A stretch of DNA of 64,000 bases from NCBI RefSeq assembly GCF_018873765.1, contig NC_057925.1, positions 7,203,568-7,267,567 on the forward strand. Reading direction: 5' to 3'. Numbering within the stretch: position 1 is the stretch's first letter; each line of letters begins with the position of its first letter. The position numbers and the translations under genes are program-made. Source of the DNA: Telopea speciosissima. Its lineage: Eukaryota; Streptophyta; Magnoliopsida; Proteales; Proteaceae. The notes under the pieces were generated by a model. It did no database searches, was not told the origin of the DNA, and was given only the letters and a program-made list of their open reading frames with translations. Positions 1 through 11,913 of this stretch are shown here, in pieces.

Positions 1-1906
1 TGCTACTAGTTGTTGCCATCTGCTGATCGCTGGAGTTGGTTGTGTGGCGTCTGCTAGTGTTTGCTGTTCTTGGTATCGATTTTCGGAGAAGAAGACATAT
101 TGTTGATTCTATTGCTTTTTTGTACATGAAACCATATATGCTACTATTTGCTGGTGTTGGCGCTCGGTTGGAGACGAAGGGTTTCGATGGTTCAAGACGA
201 CCATTGATTCTCTTGGTTCATTCAATTTGCTGCTGAATCCTTTGTGCAGATGACTTTGATTCATTGGTTTTCGCCTCTGTTTTCATTCTTGGTTAATGGT
301 TACCGCCCCACTTGTTTCTTGATTAAAAAAAAAAAAGGTGATTTCTTAGTTGGGGAGATGGGGAGACGGTTGTCTTTTTCTTTCTTTAGTTTCCACTAAA
401 ATCCATCCACGATTAAAGACACCCTCATAGTTGTGTGGTCCTTTAATTTTTTTTCTTCTTCCAGTTTTACCCTTTTGTTTCTTGGAAGACAACTCCAATC
501 ATCTTTAACCTTTTCATGTCATCATGTGTCACCATTACCTTATTTGAGTTTCCTCTTTTGCCCTTATCATCTTCCTTTATTCAGCTTATAATCTTATATC
601 CATATTTTTTGTTATTACCTAGTCTATCCCCAACTAATAATTTTAATTCCCATTATGACCCACTGCTTCCTCAATAACCCATAGCCCCCTTGCAAATTCT
701 GGTTTATTACCAGATTGCCACTCCTCCCTTAAATTTGGCCTTGCTTATGCATATATATGGATTTCACTTAAATTACAGTTCTGCCATTACCTCTTGTTAT
801 TCCTATTGTATACTTGGATGGGTCCATCCCGAACGAAATTGGGTATTTTGACCCGGGTTCCACATCAATTGGAGACTGCATGATGTGATTACAGAATTAC
901 CATTGGGTATACATATATGCCATATTATTGCTTTTGTGGGCCCAGATCAGATCAATTTGTTTTTTTGGCAAATTGGTACTTAAATGATATTGAGGTTGGA
1001 GTTTGTTTTAAGGGGGAGATTGAAAATTATTGAGATACTGGTCATATACCAAACTGCCATTGCCCTTTTAATTCCGACATTTCTTTAAAATTCTTGAAGT
1101 ATAGTTGCCCAGGTGGGCCCCGAACACATGTGGGATTTGTACTTCTTTGAAGGTTGGACCTTGCATTGTGGTTGTTGGCTTCAGTGAGGGGAGGTTAGAA
1201 ACTGCTATATATTGGGATTCTATCTACAACTGTTATTTGCGGTGCTCTTGTTTATGAAATTTTTTCATGATGCCCGTGCTTTGAGAAGTTGATTATTGGC
1301 CGTTATTTGTTCACGTGTACTATTACACGTGAGGGGGAGATTGGAATTGGATATTATTATTTGCATATCTGCTCTGCACAAGTCATCAATTGGAGAGTTT
1401 AGAGAGTCTTACCTTTCTCAATTGGAGTCTTATCTTTTCAAGAATATTTCGGTGAAGATTTCTCAAGATTTATTTCAATGAAGATTTTTACTTTACTTTT
1501 GAAGGGATACTCCGAAGTTGCTGCCCTCCATTTTTTAAGCATGCTATGGTGTTTTTTGAAGATTGGCAGGAAAATTTCACTTTGTGCGATTGAATTGATT
1601 CTTATTTTGAAGATTGAGTTCTTTCCTTATATTGAAGATCGCGTCTTCTCTTATTAGCAATCAAATTCTGCAATTATTGGAGAACATCTGTCATTGTTAC
1701 CTATCTGCTGTTTTTGGATCGCAGTTGATGTTATCTATCGTCCAGTGCTTGGGCTGATATTTCTATTGATTTTATTGGAGTTTCCTTTGTGCTCACTGAA
1801 GTCTACAACTACTATTCAAGACTGGTGTTGAGTTTGATTTTCTATACTTTTTAGTCCAAGCTGGAGTCTTTCTTTTAATATCTGTATACTCCAGCTTGAG
1901 GGGGAG
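1..1906 (+). mobile_element. Degenerate internal 3' region of a Copia-type LTR element
   Basis: No convincing coding sequence. The stretch ends in a polypurine tract (CTTGAGGGGGAG, about 1895-1906) directly before an LTR that begins TGTTGAGAAG. That is the usual 3' end of plant Copia elements. Two further 'GGGGGAGATTG' blocks (about 1013 and 1332) suggest an eroded, partly repeated 3' untranslated region. The window opens inside the element, so its 5' end is not visible. The Copia assignment rests only on the tract and LTR style. Confidence 0.4.
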
Positions 1907-2218
1907 TGTTGAGAAGTGTACCACGATAGGGGGAGTGTCCCTATTGTGGTTGAGTCCATTATGGTTTCCTTTATTGTTTTATGTCTTTAATTGTTAGGAG
2001 TTAGGAATCAGTTTCTTAGTCTAAGTTAGTTACCTATTTTAGATTAGGTTTAGTTTCCTTTTCCTTTTATGATTGTAATGGTTTTATTATAAATAAGATA
2101 CTTGAGGGAGGAAGCAACTCAAGACATACGGCTCCTCCCCTTGTAGCTACTCTTCTCTTCTTTCTTCTCTCTTTTCTCCTCTATAAGGTTATTGGTTACA
2201 GGTCCTAGGTTTTCTACA
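1907..2218 (+). mobile_element. LTR (3' LTR) of Copia-type element
   Basis: It begins TG (TGTTGAGAAG) directly after the polypurine tract and ends CA (TTTTCTACA). A TATAAATAAG promoter-like box lies near 2090, followed by a CT-rich leader, which is the usual U3-R-U5 order. No paired 5' LTR is visible because the element runs off the left edge. Confidence 0.55.
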
Positions 2219-3540
2219 GGAAGCATGCGGTGTTCTTAATTGCGTACTATGAACTTTCCCGGGCTAAATTCTTGTAGGCCTGGGATTTGACTATTGAGTT
2301 CATGTTGGATTTAGAGTTAGACTTTAGCAAAGCCCAGTCAATATTGACACATTCAAGTAAGAGAACACTTCTTGCCTGATAATGCCTGGGCAAATTATCC
2401 ACAAAACTAGAGGCCAAAGGAGCTGCCAAGTGGCAAATATCTGGATATCTAGGCTGTTAACAAAGGCTTCTCTTTTGGGTCTTCAGGTAAGTTATTATAA
2501 TTAATACCCCAAGTAAATACAGCATATTCCATTATTAATAATACAATCTTTGTTGTATTAGAGATATTATAATAGGTTATTATTCTTCTTAAAAATATTA
2601 TTAATATATGATGATATGTGCATTACATATGCACATTAAGTAGTTAATGTAGTCAAGACTGCCCAATTGGGCCTAGGAGGACTTTATGTTGGGCTTTGGA
2701 TGGGTTTGGCCTTGGGTGACTTGTTTATGGTTAATTGTTGTCTGGGGCCTTAAGATAAGCGTTTTGAGTTAGATTAGGATTTTTAATGCCTTTTAAGAGT
2801 TCTGTTTTGAGTCATCATGTGCTGTTTTTGAAGTTGAAGCTATCTTCGACCATTGTCCGAGAACTCGTTTCGTTTCAGTATTTCGGGCTGACCGAAATAT
2901 TGTATTTTTCTGGTATGTTTCGGTAGGTCATTTCAGTGGGTTTTAGGCCAAGTTAAGGCCTGAAACTTCATGGAAACCCTATTTTAGGCTATATAAACAC
3001 ATTTAAATGTTCAAATTGCAAAAATAGTCACCCAAAATGGTGTTTTCGACACCGTGAAGTTGTAGATCGGCTTTCAGTGTCTAACATATATTTATTTCAT
3101 CACAAACAAACATATTGATCATGCATTTCCCTAAAAAAAACCAATTTTGAGAATATGGTTTTACCTGGAATAGTGGAAAGGCTTCACAGATGTGCTAAGA
3201 AGTTTGAATCTTGTGTTCTCCAAGTGGTTCCGGCGTAGATGCGGCAATGATTCAAATGGGAAGTGGAAGAATGGAGAAGAAATGAGCAAAAACAAAAAAA
3301 CCAGAGCTGTTTTGAAGTCTCGTTTCGACCGAGACTGACGAAATGTGGTCTTTTATATAAAGGGGTTTGACGAAAAATTTAAAATCTCGAGATATCATGA
3401 AATTTCGAGAATTTCGCTCGAGATATTGTATTTTTTCGATTCGAAGTAGCATTTCGTTTCGAGCAGCTCGAAATATCCGAAATTTCTGAAATCAATCGAG
3501 ATTTCGCGAGATTTTGAACTATGTCTTCGACGACAGCTCT
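2219..3540. other. No gene seen; degenerate repeat
   Basis: No gene found. About 2860-3535 is rich in short inverted words such as TTTCGGT, CGAGATTTCG and TCGAAATATC. A similar-looking repeat with CGAGATCTCG words lies at 27.94-28.27 kb. Both look like old non-coding repeats with internal self-complementarity. Confidence 0.4.
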
Positions 3541-5507
3541 TGTAACGCCCCCAAAACCACCCTAGCGGTTTAGGGACATTGACGGTCCACAAGATCGTTT
3601 ATGTCAAGGAGATATGAATAGGAGTAGAACCAAAACACAAACACATTTCTAAAATGTATAGATTAAGACTTCAACTAAAGTAGGGTAGTCAAACTAAGCT
3701 ATTACAACTTTTAAATTAAACTTAAAATTCTTAAATAAAGGTTACAATCTCCAAAATTAAATTAAACTCAAACAAACTATGAGTTCTTCTAAAATTTAAA
3801 GAAAGTATAAAGTTTCTAATAGTAGTTATCCTCTTCTAATCTAAACGCTTCGTCCCCTTGGACTTCCTCTGCTAGTACATCCTCACATCCAGGTTCGCAT
3901 TCATAAAGTTGTTTATCTGAAAAGTGGTGAGGGTAAGCTTCGGGAAAAGCTTAGCAAGTAAATCCACAACAACTAAACAGGTGTGAAAGCATGTACAAGT
4001 CATACAAAATGTAAAGACATACAGTAATATGTATATATAGATTCGAGAAAAATAAACAAAACAAAATGATCATAACCATATTTGCTTATCACTACTACCA
4101 CAATGAAAAATGTATATGACAACAATCAACAAAAGATATATTGAAAGAACGTAAAATAATAAACACATCACTCCTTAATGGATTAGTGTGAACTAGTTAC
4201 CATACACTGGTCAAGGTTCTCATGATAGCGGCGTATGAACTCCAGCTATGATCAACTACAACACCATTGTCCCCTCTCAACATCAAGAAACTAATGGAGA
4301 AACTAGTGACCAAACTTGCTCCAGACCGAGTCAAAGCCCCCGAAGGTTTTATCAGCAGTACCCTCCTGTAGAGTTTTTGATCATCTCCCTCTTTCTAGTA
4401 GTCCATATAGCTCCAATAAGGGTAAGCCCATAACTCAAAAACTCGCCAACTTATCCTTACCCCAACATATTCACCAATGTCGGTAAGGTAAACAACAAAA
4501 TAACAATCAAGGGTTTGCTTATAATTTAAAGCTATACATCCAAGTTTGGAACTTAGGGGTCATAACTCCCCAATTCCACCCTAACACATGCTATTGAAAA
4601 GAATGAAAATAAGGTGTGAAAATAAAAACTTTCATCAACGTATCAATGCATAAAATGAAGAACAATAATAAGGAAGATTGGGCAAAATTTTTGGAATCAC
4701 TTATCCAACAATAACATCAATGAAAATTAAAAGGTAAACCCTAAACAAAATCAGATTTTTATGCATCATCCAAAAACATCATGCGTTAGGTTATAATCAT
4801 GAAAAGTCATTCATAGACCTTCATCATATTATCAACAAATGAGCATTGGATTCATTAGTCTATAAACATGACATTATTAAAATTCTGCACACACATATGT
4901 GAATTAAATTATAAGGAAATCACCATTCCTTGCAAACAATCGTGTGTGAACAATTTAATTGAGTAAAAGCATGAATGAAATATGTTTTTGGCATGATAAA
5001 TCTCAATCTAAAACTAAATTCCAGATTTAAAACAATGTTTCAAAACAAATTTTATATGTAAGGAAAATATCAAGTAAAATGATTGAAGATCTACTCACCT
5101 TGTGTGAAGCGACTAGGGTTTCTATAGGTGACCTCAAATCAATGCTTCAATGATGTTGATCTACCTCTTCCTAGTTCAGAATCACTTTAATGGAGTCCTA
5201 AGAGTAAGGTAATGATGAAATCAACTTTAAGGTATTGCTTAAACTCGGATTTGGGAAACACAGATTTTTGGCAGAATGACCTACCTTCAGTAAATTAGCG
5301 ATATCTCTCTGTTCAGATTTCCGTTTGAGATGATTCAAGTTGGGTTGTGGAGATAAGAGATGAGGCTACGTTTTATCGTGAAATAAGATGTTCTTAATTC
5401 GACTCCGAAAATGGTCGAAATTGGACGTCAAGTGACTGGTTATGCACAGTCCGAATATCCTTCTCCTCCTTCTTCTTCTTCTTCTTCTCCTCTCTATAGT
5501 CCACGAA

Positions 5508-5554
<47 letters not shown>

Positions 5555-6123
5555 TTTATGATAAAGGGAATGGGGTTTGGGATTTAGTTATTGGAATTTA
5601 ATCCTAACAAAAAAGAGGTGGAAAGAATTCTATTTAGTCTCTAACTAGAGCTCTTTACTTTTCCTCCAATGAAAATTTTTTAAAAAGAATTTTGACTTTA
5701 GATTTTTAAATTAAAATTTTAGATTAGGTAGTTTAATTTTAGCTAAATTCTTTTTTTTGTTGGGATTTTATTTTATGAAGACTTTCTTTCTCCATGATTG
5801 AGTTTCCAGCCAATTGGAGATTGCCACCTCACCTTTCCTTATCAATCCATAATACTTCCCTAACTAAATTCTTACAAAATTCAAAGACCTCCCAAGCTAA
5901 AATCGTGGAAGCCTCTTTTTAAGCCTTATAAAATTATAAAAAATAAAAATTTAATTGCACCTCTAAAGAATAGAACCTTAGACTCCTAACAAATTGAATT
6001 AAATGTCTAAGCACTAGGCTAGGTTACTAACTATGAATTATTTTTCAAATAAATTATAAATGTTATAAATAAAACCCTAATTCTACACTTAGGCAAGCAA
6101 TAATTCAAATTAAGGGTGTTACA
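3541..6123 (-). mobile_element. Long solo LTR of a Gypsy-like element
   Basis: The plus strand begins TGTAACGCCC and ends GGGTGTTACA, a near-perfect terminal inverted repeat with TG...CA ends, typical of long plant Gypsy LTRs that start TGTAACACCC. The minus orientation is inferred from the TGTAACACCC end at 6123. The 2.58 kb between holds no long ORF. It contains a (CT)n microsatellite near 5513-5550 and a TTC run just before it. Flanking 5-mers (GCTCT and CTAGG) do not match, so target duplication is not supported. Confidence 0.5.
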
Positions 6124-6264
6124 CTAGGGCACACTACTTACCATCATGTGTATACCCCAGCAAGTTCAAGATCCACACTTCAACTTGTGCCAATCCTGTA
6201 TTAGGTAAAAAGACCAAATTACCCCTAGTCCAAAATTAGGGTATTATAGCTCCGCTCTTGGAAT

Positions 6265-7452
6265 AGGGGTGTTTGAAAACATACATCAAAATGTCAGGAA
6301 TGCCGAATATATGGTCAGTAGAGCAGAGGTTGATTATAACTAGAACCAAACTGATTTTGCTAGGGGTGCTCTTTTTGATACAAGAAAACACCTGCAAGAT
6401 GTCCTCCTTCAAGAGGAAATTTTCTAGAGGTAGAAATCAAGGGTTAAGTGGCTCGAGGAAGGGGAAAGAAATACCAAGTTTTTCCACTAGATTGTTAATG
6501 TGAGAAGAAAAAGAGCTGGGATTGAGGAAATTAGATATGTTGATGGTGCTTGGATTTCAATTGCGGAGGAGGTGAAGGCTGAACCAATGAGGCACTTCTC
6601 TTCTATTTTCTTTTCTCAAGGCTATCAGTATGATGAGGAATTGCTAGAGTATATCCCTAATCTGGCTGCCCAGGAAGATAATAATTTTCTCCTCCATTCC
6701 CCGACCCTAGAGGAGGTAAAAGATGCGGTTTTCTCCCTTTCCGTTGACAGTGCATTGGGTTCTTATGGCTTCTCGGGCCATTTTTTCACAGCTTGTTGGG
6801 ATGTGGTTGGTGGCAATGTTTGGGCGGCGTCAGTAGAATTTTTCTCTGGTCGTTTCCTACTTAGAAGTTATACGTCTGCCCATCTTGTTCTTGTGCCAAA
6901 GAAAGAGAACCCAGAGGTATTGATTGACTTTAGACCAATTAGTCTTTGTAATTTTTCTTATAAAATATTTGCTAAAATTCTTTCCTCGAGATTGGCATCT
7001 ATTCTGCCTAGTTTGTTATCGGAAGAGCATGGTGCTTATTTTTAAGGCAGATGTATTCATGACAATATTGCTCTAGTCCAAGAGGTGGTGCAGCATCTCA
7101 ATAGGAAAACCAGAGATGGCAATGTTATTTTAAATCTTGATATGGCAAAACCCTATGACTGTTTGGAATCGGATTTCCTCTATGTGGTGCTGTCCAAATT
7201 CGGGTTTGCTAGTACCTGGATTGATTTAATCAAGAAAACCATTAAAAATTGTTGATTTTCTGTGGTGTTGGAGGGCGGTCCATCTGGATTTTTCAAGTCT
7301 TCCAAGGGCTTGTGTCAAGGAGATCCTTTATCTCCTCCTTTATTTATCTTAGCAGAAGAAGTGCTTAGCAGAGGGTTAAAGTCTCTGTTTGTTGAGGGCA
7401 GAGCAGCCTATTTTCAGCTTCCCAGAGGTTGTCCAGGTATTTCAAATAGTCT
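6265..7452 (+). pseudogene. L1-type LINE B, 5' part: linker and N-terminal half of reverse transcriptase (broken)
   Basis: Reading with stops and frameshifts gives the plant L1 linker words ENIHQNV and KSRVKWLEEGERNTKFFH (about 6275-6475). The reverse transcriptase follows: HLVLVPKKENP, DFRPISLCNFSYKI, then after an in-frame stop at about 7043 NLDMAKPYD (the usual AFD is changed to PYD) and LCQGDPLSPPLFIL. The frame stops being RT at about 7452, where LINE A is inserted. The endonuclease part is absent, so the copy is 5' truncated near 6265 (approximate). It is non-functional. Confidence 0.8.
7435..7452 (+). repeat. 5' target site duplication of LINE A
   Basis: AGGTATTTCAAATAGTCT here matches AGGTATTTCGCATAGTCT at 8522-8539 in 16 of 18 positions. 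The pair brackets LINE A and its poly(A) tail. Confidence 0.8.
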
Positions 7453-8521
7453 AGTTTTAGGTCGGACGGCATCCAAAGTCTGGGGTTACTTCTCCAGTAT
7501 TTTTGACATTGAAGCGCCTCCCTACCAGGATGTCAGGAATCGCATATCTCTCTGGCAGGGATTGGTAGCTTGCCACTATCACAGTGCTTTTATCACAGGA
7601 ATTCTTCCAACTCTGATTGTTTGGGAACTTTGGAAGGAACAAAACAATAGAAGACATGGGGAAAAAAAGCGTTCTGCTAGCTTCATCATCCAGTGCATTA
7701 AAACCTGGGTGAAAGATCTTCCGTTACCTACTAAGGTTGGTAGATAGGGATCTGCCAGAGATTGTTTGATTCTGCAGTGCTTTGGTCTCTTGGCTCCGAT
7801 ACCCAAGCTGAAATATCCACTCCCTGTCTATTGGTGTCCTTCTTTTGCCTCCGTTAAGCTTAATGTGGATGGTGCTTGTCGAGGTAACCCTGGGCTTGGT
7901 GGGGGAGGAGGTATCATCAAAGATTCGAGTAGAGTGGTTTTGCCAGCATTCTCTAATTGTTATGGGCTTTGCACTAATTCCATTGCTGACCTGAGAGCAC
8001 TTAGGGATGGCTTATCTTTGTGCCAGGAGCTTGGTTTTTCTAATGTGGTGGTTAACTCTGACTCTGCTTCCATTGTCAGGATGGTTAACAAAAGGAGGTG
8101 TAACCTGTGGAAGGGGTGGTATTGGTTTCAGGAGGTTCTGGTTCTTGTTGCTTCTTCAAGGGCTTTGGTGTCTTTCACGTATCGTGAGAGCAATAGGACT
8201 GCTGATTGGTTGGCTAATCTGGCATGTGACTCTGGATCTTCATCCAATTTCCAGCTTGCTAATTTGCCTTTGGGAACTCTGAAAGAGATTCTTAAGGAGG
8301 ACATGGTAGGTCTGCTGATCCTTAGAAAGTAGTGCAGGTTTGTAATTTTTCCTGTGTATGGGTTTGGTAAGGCTTGGTTTGAGAGATTCCGAGAGTTTAG
8401 TTGTTCAGGTTGGGGTAAGGTGGAATGTCCCCCCCCCCTTGTATTCTTTATTATTTTTGGATATTAATAAAATCTCAGGGGCTGGCCCGGGTCCTAGATA
8501 ATATTCGGGGAAAAAAAAAGA
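7453..8521 (+). mobile_element. LINE A: 5'-truncated L1 insertion (zinc-finger end, RNase H, 3' UTR, poly-A)
   Basis: This is a truncated L1 copy inserted into LINE B. It starts in the region before RNase H, continues through an RNase H domain (KLNVDGACRGNPGLGGGGG, near 7860; TYRESNRTADWLANLACD near 8180), then a 3' UTR with a poly-C tract, AATAAAAT, the tail TCCTAGATAATATTCGGGG and A9 at 8511-8519. A target duplication of about 18 bp flanks it. The RNase H reading frame (7766-8332) is still open. LINE B ends in the same 3' tail motif, so the two belong to one family. Confidence 0.85.
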
Positions 8522-8843
8522 AGGTATTTCGCATAGTCTGTTTGCAGATGATACTATTATTTTCATCAAGGGATTGAAAAACTCTTTGAAGCAAATTTTG
8601 GGATTTATTGGTAGATATGAAGGTTTCTCTGGCCAACTTGTTAATGGACAAAAAGCTTTTATGTCATGAGCTCTAAGTCTTTAGAGGCTAGGGCCGGTTT
8701 GGTGGAGATTACTACAGGTCTTTTAAGGAAATCTCTTCTGATTACCTATTTGGGGGCGCCTCTATATACGAGAAGGCTCATGATTTGTTTTTTTAATGAT
8801 TTTTTTAAGGAAATCTCTTCCGATTACTTACTCCTGAAAATGT
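8522..8843 (+). pseudogene. LINE B continued: catalytic half of reverse transcriptase (FADD)
   Basis: Directly after LINE A, translation resumes with GISHSLFADDTIIFIKG, which contains the FADD catalytic motif of L1 reverse transcriptases. It continues exactly from the GCPGIS at the end of the 5' part. Next come GQLVNGQKAFM, a stop, and YLGAPLY (thumb region). A short repeat (GGAAATCTCTTC(T/C)GATTAC at about 8728 and 8810) marks a small internal duplication. The piece ends where a solo LTR is inserted. Confidence 0.8.
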
Positions 8844-9210
8844 TGAGGTTTTGGTGTTTTGACTTCTGATGATGGACTCGTTGGACCCTCTTCGGACTAT
8901 CGCGAGTTACAGAGGGGGTTCGGTGGCGGTAGCCCTCGAGGAAATTTTTTTTAAGGACTATATGGGTATTTCGGTACATTTCTTGTATAGGGTTTCGCTA
9001 TAAATCTGTAGCGAGAGTTCTTTCTCTGTATTGAAAATCCGAAAGAGGTGTGAGGAACGAGCGACTGTAACCCTATTCTCCATTGATAGTGAAACAGATC
9101 TCATCTCACCGTGGACGTAGGCAACCTTGCCGAACCACGTAAATCTTTATGCGCATTGTGTGATTGTGTTTGTGATTTCCATTCTTCTCTGCATCGTGTT
9201 AGGTTTTACA
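8844..9210 (+). mobile_element. Solo LTR inserted in LINE B, 5-bp TSD AATGT
   Basis: A 367-bp block starts TGAGGTTTTGG and ends GGTTTTACA. It is flanked by AATGT on both sides (8839-8843 and 9211-9215). LINE coding similarity stops before it and resumes after it (VLSSMPIHVL). The TG...CA ends and the 5-bp duplication support a solo LTR. The strand is uncertain. Confidence 0.7.
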
Positions 9211-11109
9211 AATGTTCTCTCCTCTATGCCTATTCATGTGCTATCTATGCTGGACTTTCCCAAATCGGTAATGGTGAAGTTTTATAGTATATGTGCTGAT
9301 TTTCTGTGGGAGCATTTAGAGTGGGCAAGCGTCATCATTGGGTGAGATGGAAAAAGCTTTGTAAACCTTTGAAGGAAGGGGGTCTCAGAATTAGACTTCT
9401 AGAGGACATTGGCCTCTCTTTAAGGTTGAAGGGTTTGTGTCGTATCATCTCTGAACAGTCTCTCTGGTCTTCATTTTTTAGAGCCAAATTTTTAAAGAAT
9501 GAGCATATTGTGTTGGCAGGAATGAGATTTATTGGTTCGAAATCTTAGATACATGCCATGTAGCTCAAGGAATTCATGCTTGCTAGAGCTAGGTGGTTGA
9601 TTGGTGTTAGCGATTAACTTTCGGCTGGACAACTGGCTAGGGAGGGGCTCGCTTATTGACTTTGTTGATGGTGCTCTTCAAATGGACCTCTCCATCCGTG
9701 TTAGGGACGTTCTCAATAACGAAGGGATGTGGGACCAGGCTGTTTTATATCAAATTGATTTTCCAGAGGTGCGTGAAAGTATCCTTGAGGGTAATTTTTC
9801 CCTTTCCCACAAAATGGACAGGTTGGTGTGGACTCCTGCCAATGATGGTTTGTTCTTGTCAAAGTTGGCTTGGAATGAAGTTAGGCTGCATTCTCCTATA
9901 GGGCCTTATGCGCACTGGATTTGGAACCAAACTCTGCCTCCTAAAATTGTTTTTTCTCTTGGCGGCTCCTTAATGGTAAAATCCCAACTAATGACTCCTT
10001 AATGTCCATTGGTATACTGTTGGCTTCTAAATGTGTTTGTTGCAGGATCCCCAGAGGAGATTCGGCGACCCATGTAGTTTTTGGTGAAACGATAGCTAAG
10101 GTATGGACTTTCTTTGCTAGATTATTTGATGTGAAAATAGTGTAATCTCAGGATACGTGGAGTAGAATTGTATTATGTCAATATGTGACTGGTTTGTTAC
10201 CTTCTATCATTGTTTGGGAGCTATGGCGTGAAAGGAATAATAGAAGGCACGGAGCCGGCGTACGGCAGCAACGATAGTTGAGAAGGTTAAGAATTGAGTT
10301 AGAGAAATCCCATACCCTTTAAAGTTAAGCATGTGCCTGCCTTAAGAGAGCAGCTCATACTTAATTTTTTTGACTTGGTTCTCTCTGCTATTAAACGGAA
10401 ACCCCCCCCCCCTTCCTATTTATTGGTGTCCGCCATTTAACTCAGTTAAACTCAATGTGGATGGTGCATGCCAAGGAAATCCAGGACTGGGAGGTGGTGG
10501 CGGAATCATATGGTCCAGTGATGTTAGTGTTCTGGCAGCATTCTCAAGTTTTTACGGTGAATTTACTAATTCGGTGGCTGAATTAAGGGTGCATAGAGAT
10601 AGTTTGAGGTTGTGTGCGGAGCTAGGATTATCTGATTTTCATATAATCTCCGACTCCTTTACAACTGTAAGTTTCATCACCCGTAAGGCTTTCAATATCT
10701 GGTCTTGCTGGTACAGGTTTCAGGAGGTCTTCCTTCTCTGTGATTCTCTTCGTCCTCTCATCTCATTCTCATATAGAGAAAGTAATAGAGCAGCGGATTG
10801 GTTAGCAAATATGGCCTGTGAAACGGCTTCCAACTCTTTGTTTTGGGCTGTAGATGAATCCCTGTGGCTATTCGTTGTATTGTTCGGGAAGACATAGCGG
10901 GTCTTCCGGTTCTTAGACAGTAGTTTCTTTGGCTTTGGTTTCAGTGTATGGGTTTGGTTTGTTTTCTGTTTGAGATAGTGAGAGATTTATTGCTTTTGGG
11001 TTGGGGTAAGGTGGGTATGTCCCCCCCCCCCCCCACCAGTGTATTATTTTTTTCCTCTGAGCATTAATAAAATTTTAGGGGCTTCCCCAGGTCCTAGATA
11101 ATATTCGGG
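9211..11109 (+). pseudogene. LINE B, 3' part: RT thumb, zinc-finger region, RNase H and 3' end
   Basis: Pieces in several frames read VLSSMPIHVLSMLDFPK, HHWVRWKKLCKPLKEGGL and LDNWLGRGSL (9216-10002), the region after RT in plant L1 ORF2. An RNase H frame at 10370-10897 reads KLNVDGACQGNPGLGGGGG and YRESNRAADWLANMACE. The 3' UTR has a poly-C tract (about 11022-11035), AATAAAAT and the tail TCCTAGATAATATTCGGG ending at 11109. No poly-A remains. Many stops and shifts show that this is a dead copy. Confidence 0.8.
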
Positions 11110-11898
11110 TTAATATATATATAATCCCATCAGTTAGACATGATTTGAATAATAGAAATTGAGATTTTTCAAGAGTTTTGAAGCTGTTGAGATTTGCATA
11201 AGGGATTGGTATTCTAGACCTGGTTTCTTCCTTTTTCTTCTGATCTGCTCTTATCAGGTGTGGTCTTTCTCTACATCTTCTTCTTGTTTTTCTTAGTCTG
11301 GCTGCTGCTATTGATCTTTAACTCTCCTCCTTATTCTTCCATTGATCTGCTGATACTTCGTGTTGTTATCTAGCTTCTTCTACTATACTTTTTTTATTAC
11401 GACATGTGATTTGCTATACTGAACATTTGTTATGCAATCAAATCATTCCATATTTATTTCTTAGACCTGATCATCAATTTCTCTACTGTTTCTCAGTTCT
11501 TACTTGTGGCTTGAAATTTAAGCTATTTGGGTTTCAACTTTTCTGACATCTGATTTTGAAGATTTTAATATCAATTGATAGGACTATTAGACTGTTACAC
11601 TCAACCAGACTTGCAGAGTATTCTGGACATTAGTTTGAGAGTTGTATAGTTTCTCCTTCCATTCTTCTATTCTGGTCCTATATTAGTTCTATTGATTCTT
11701 CATTTATCCTGGACTGTTAGCAATTTTTTGGTTTCAGATTCTTTCTAGAACCTTGAGCGGCATTGCTAGTATACACACATGCGCCAGGCCTAATGAGAAG
11801 CCTCAACACTGGAAATTTTCCGCTGGGTTTTGTATTTTCAATCCAGCTTGCACCCTCTAGATAGGAAGGATAAAAAGAGAACTGAACGCAAGTGAGAT
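11110..11898. other. No gene seen
   Basis: AT-rich sequence without coding signal, repeat boundaries or RNA genes that I can recognise. It may be intron of the SMC5 gene, whose upstream exons are not found in the window, but nothing here proves that. Confidence 0.3.
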
Positions 11899-11913
11899 GT
11901 TCAGGAGTAGTGT

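Noticed and set aside
3252-3592. Minus-strand ORFs near 3.3-3.6 kb
   Set aside because: They fall in a self-complementary degenerate repeat and cross the LTR border at 3541.
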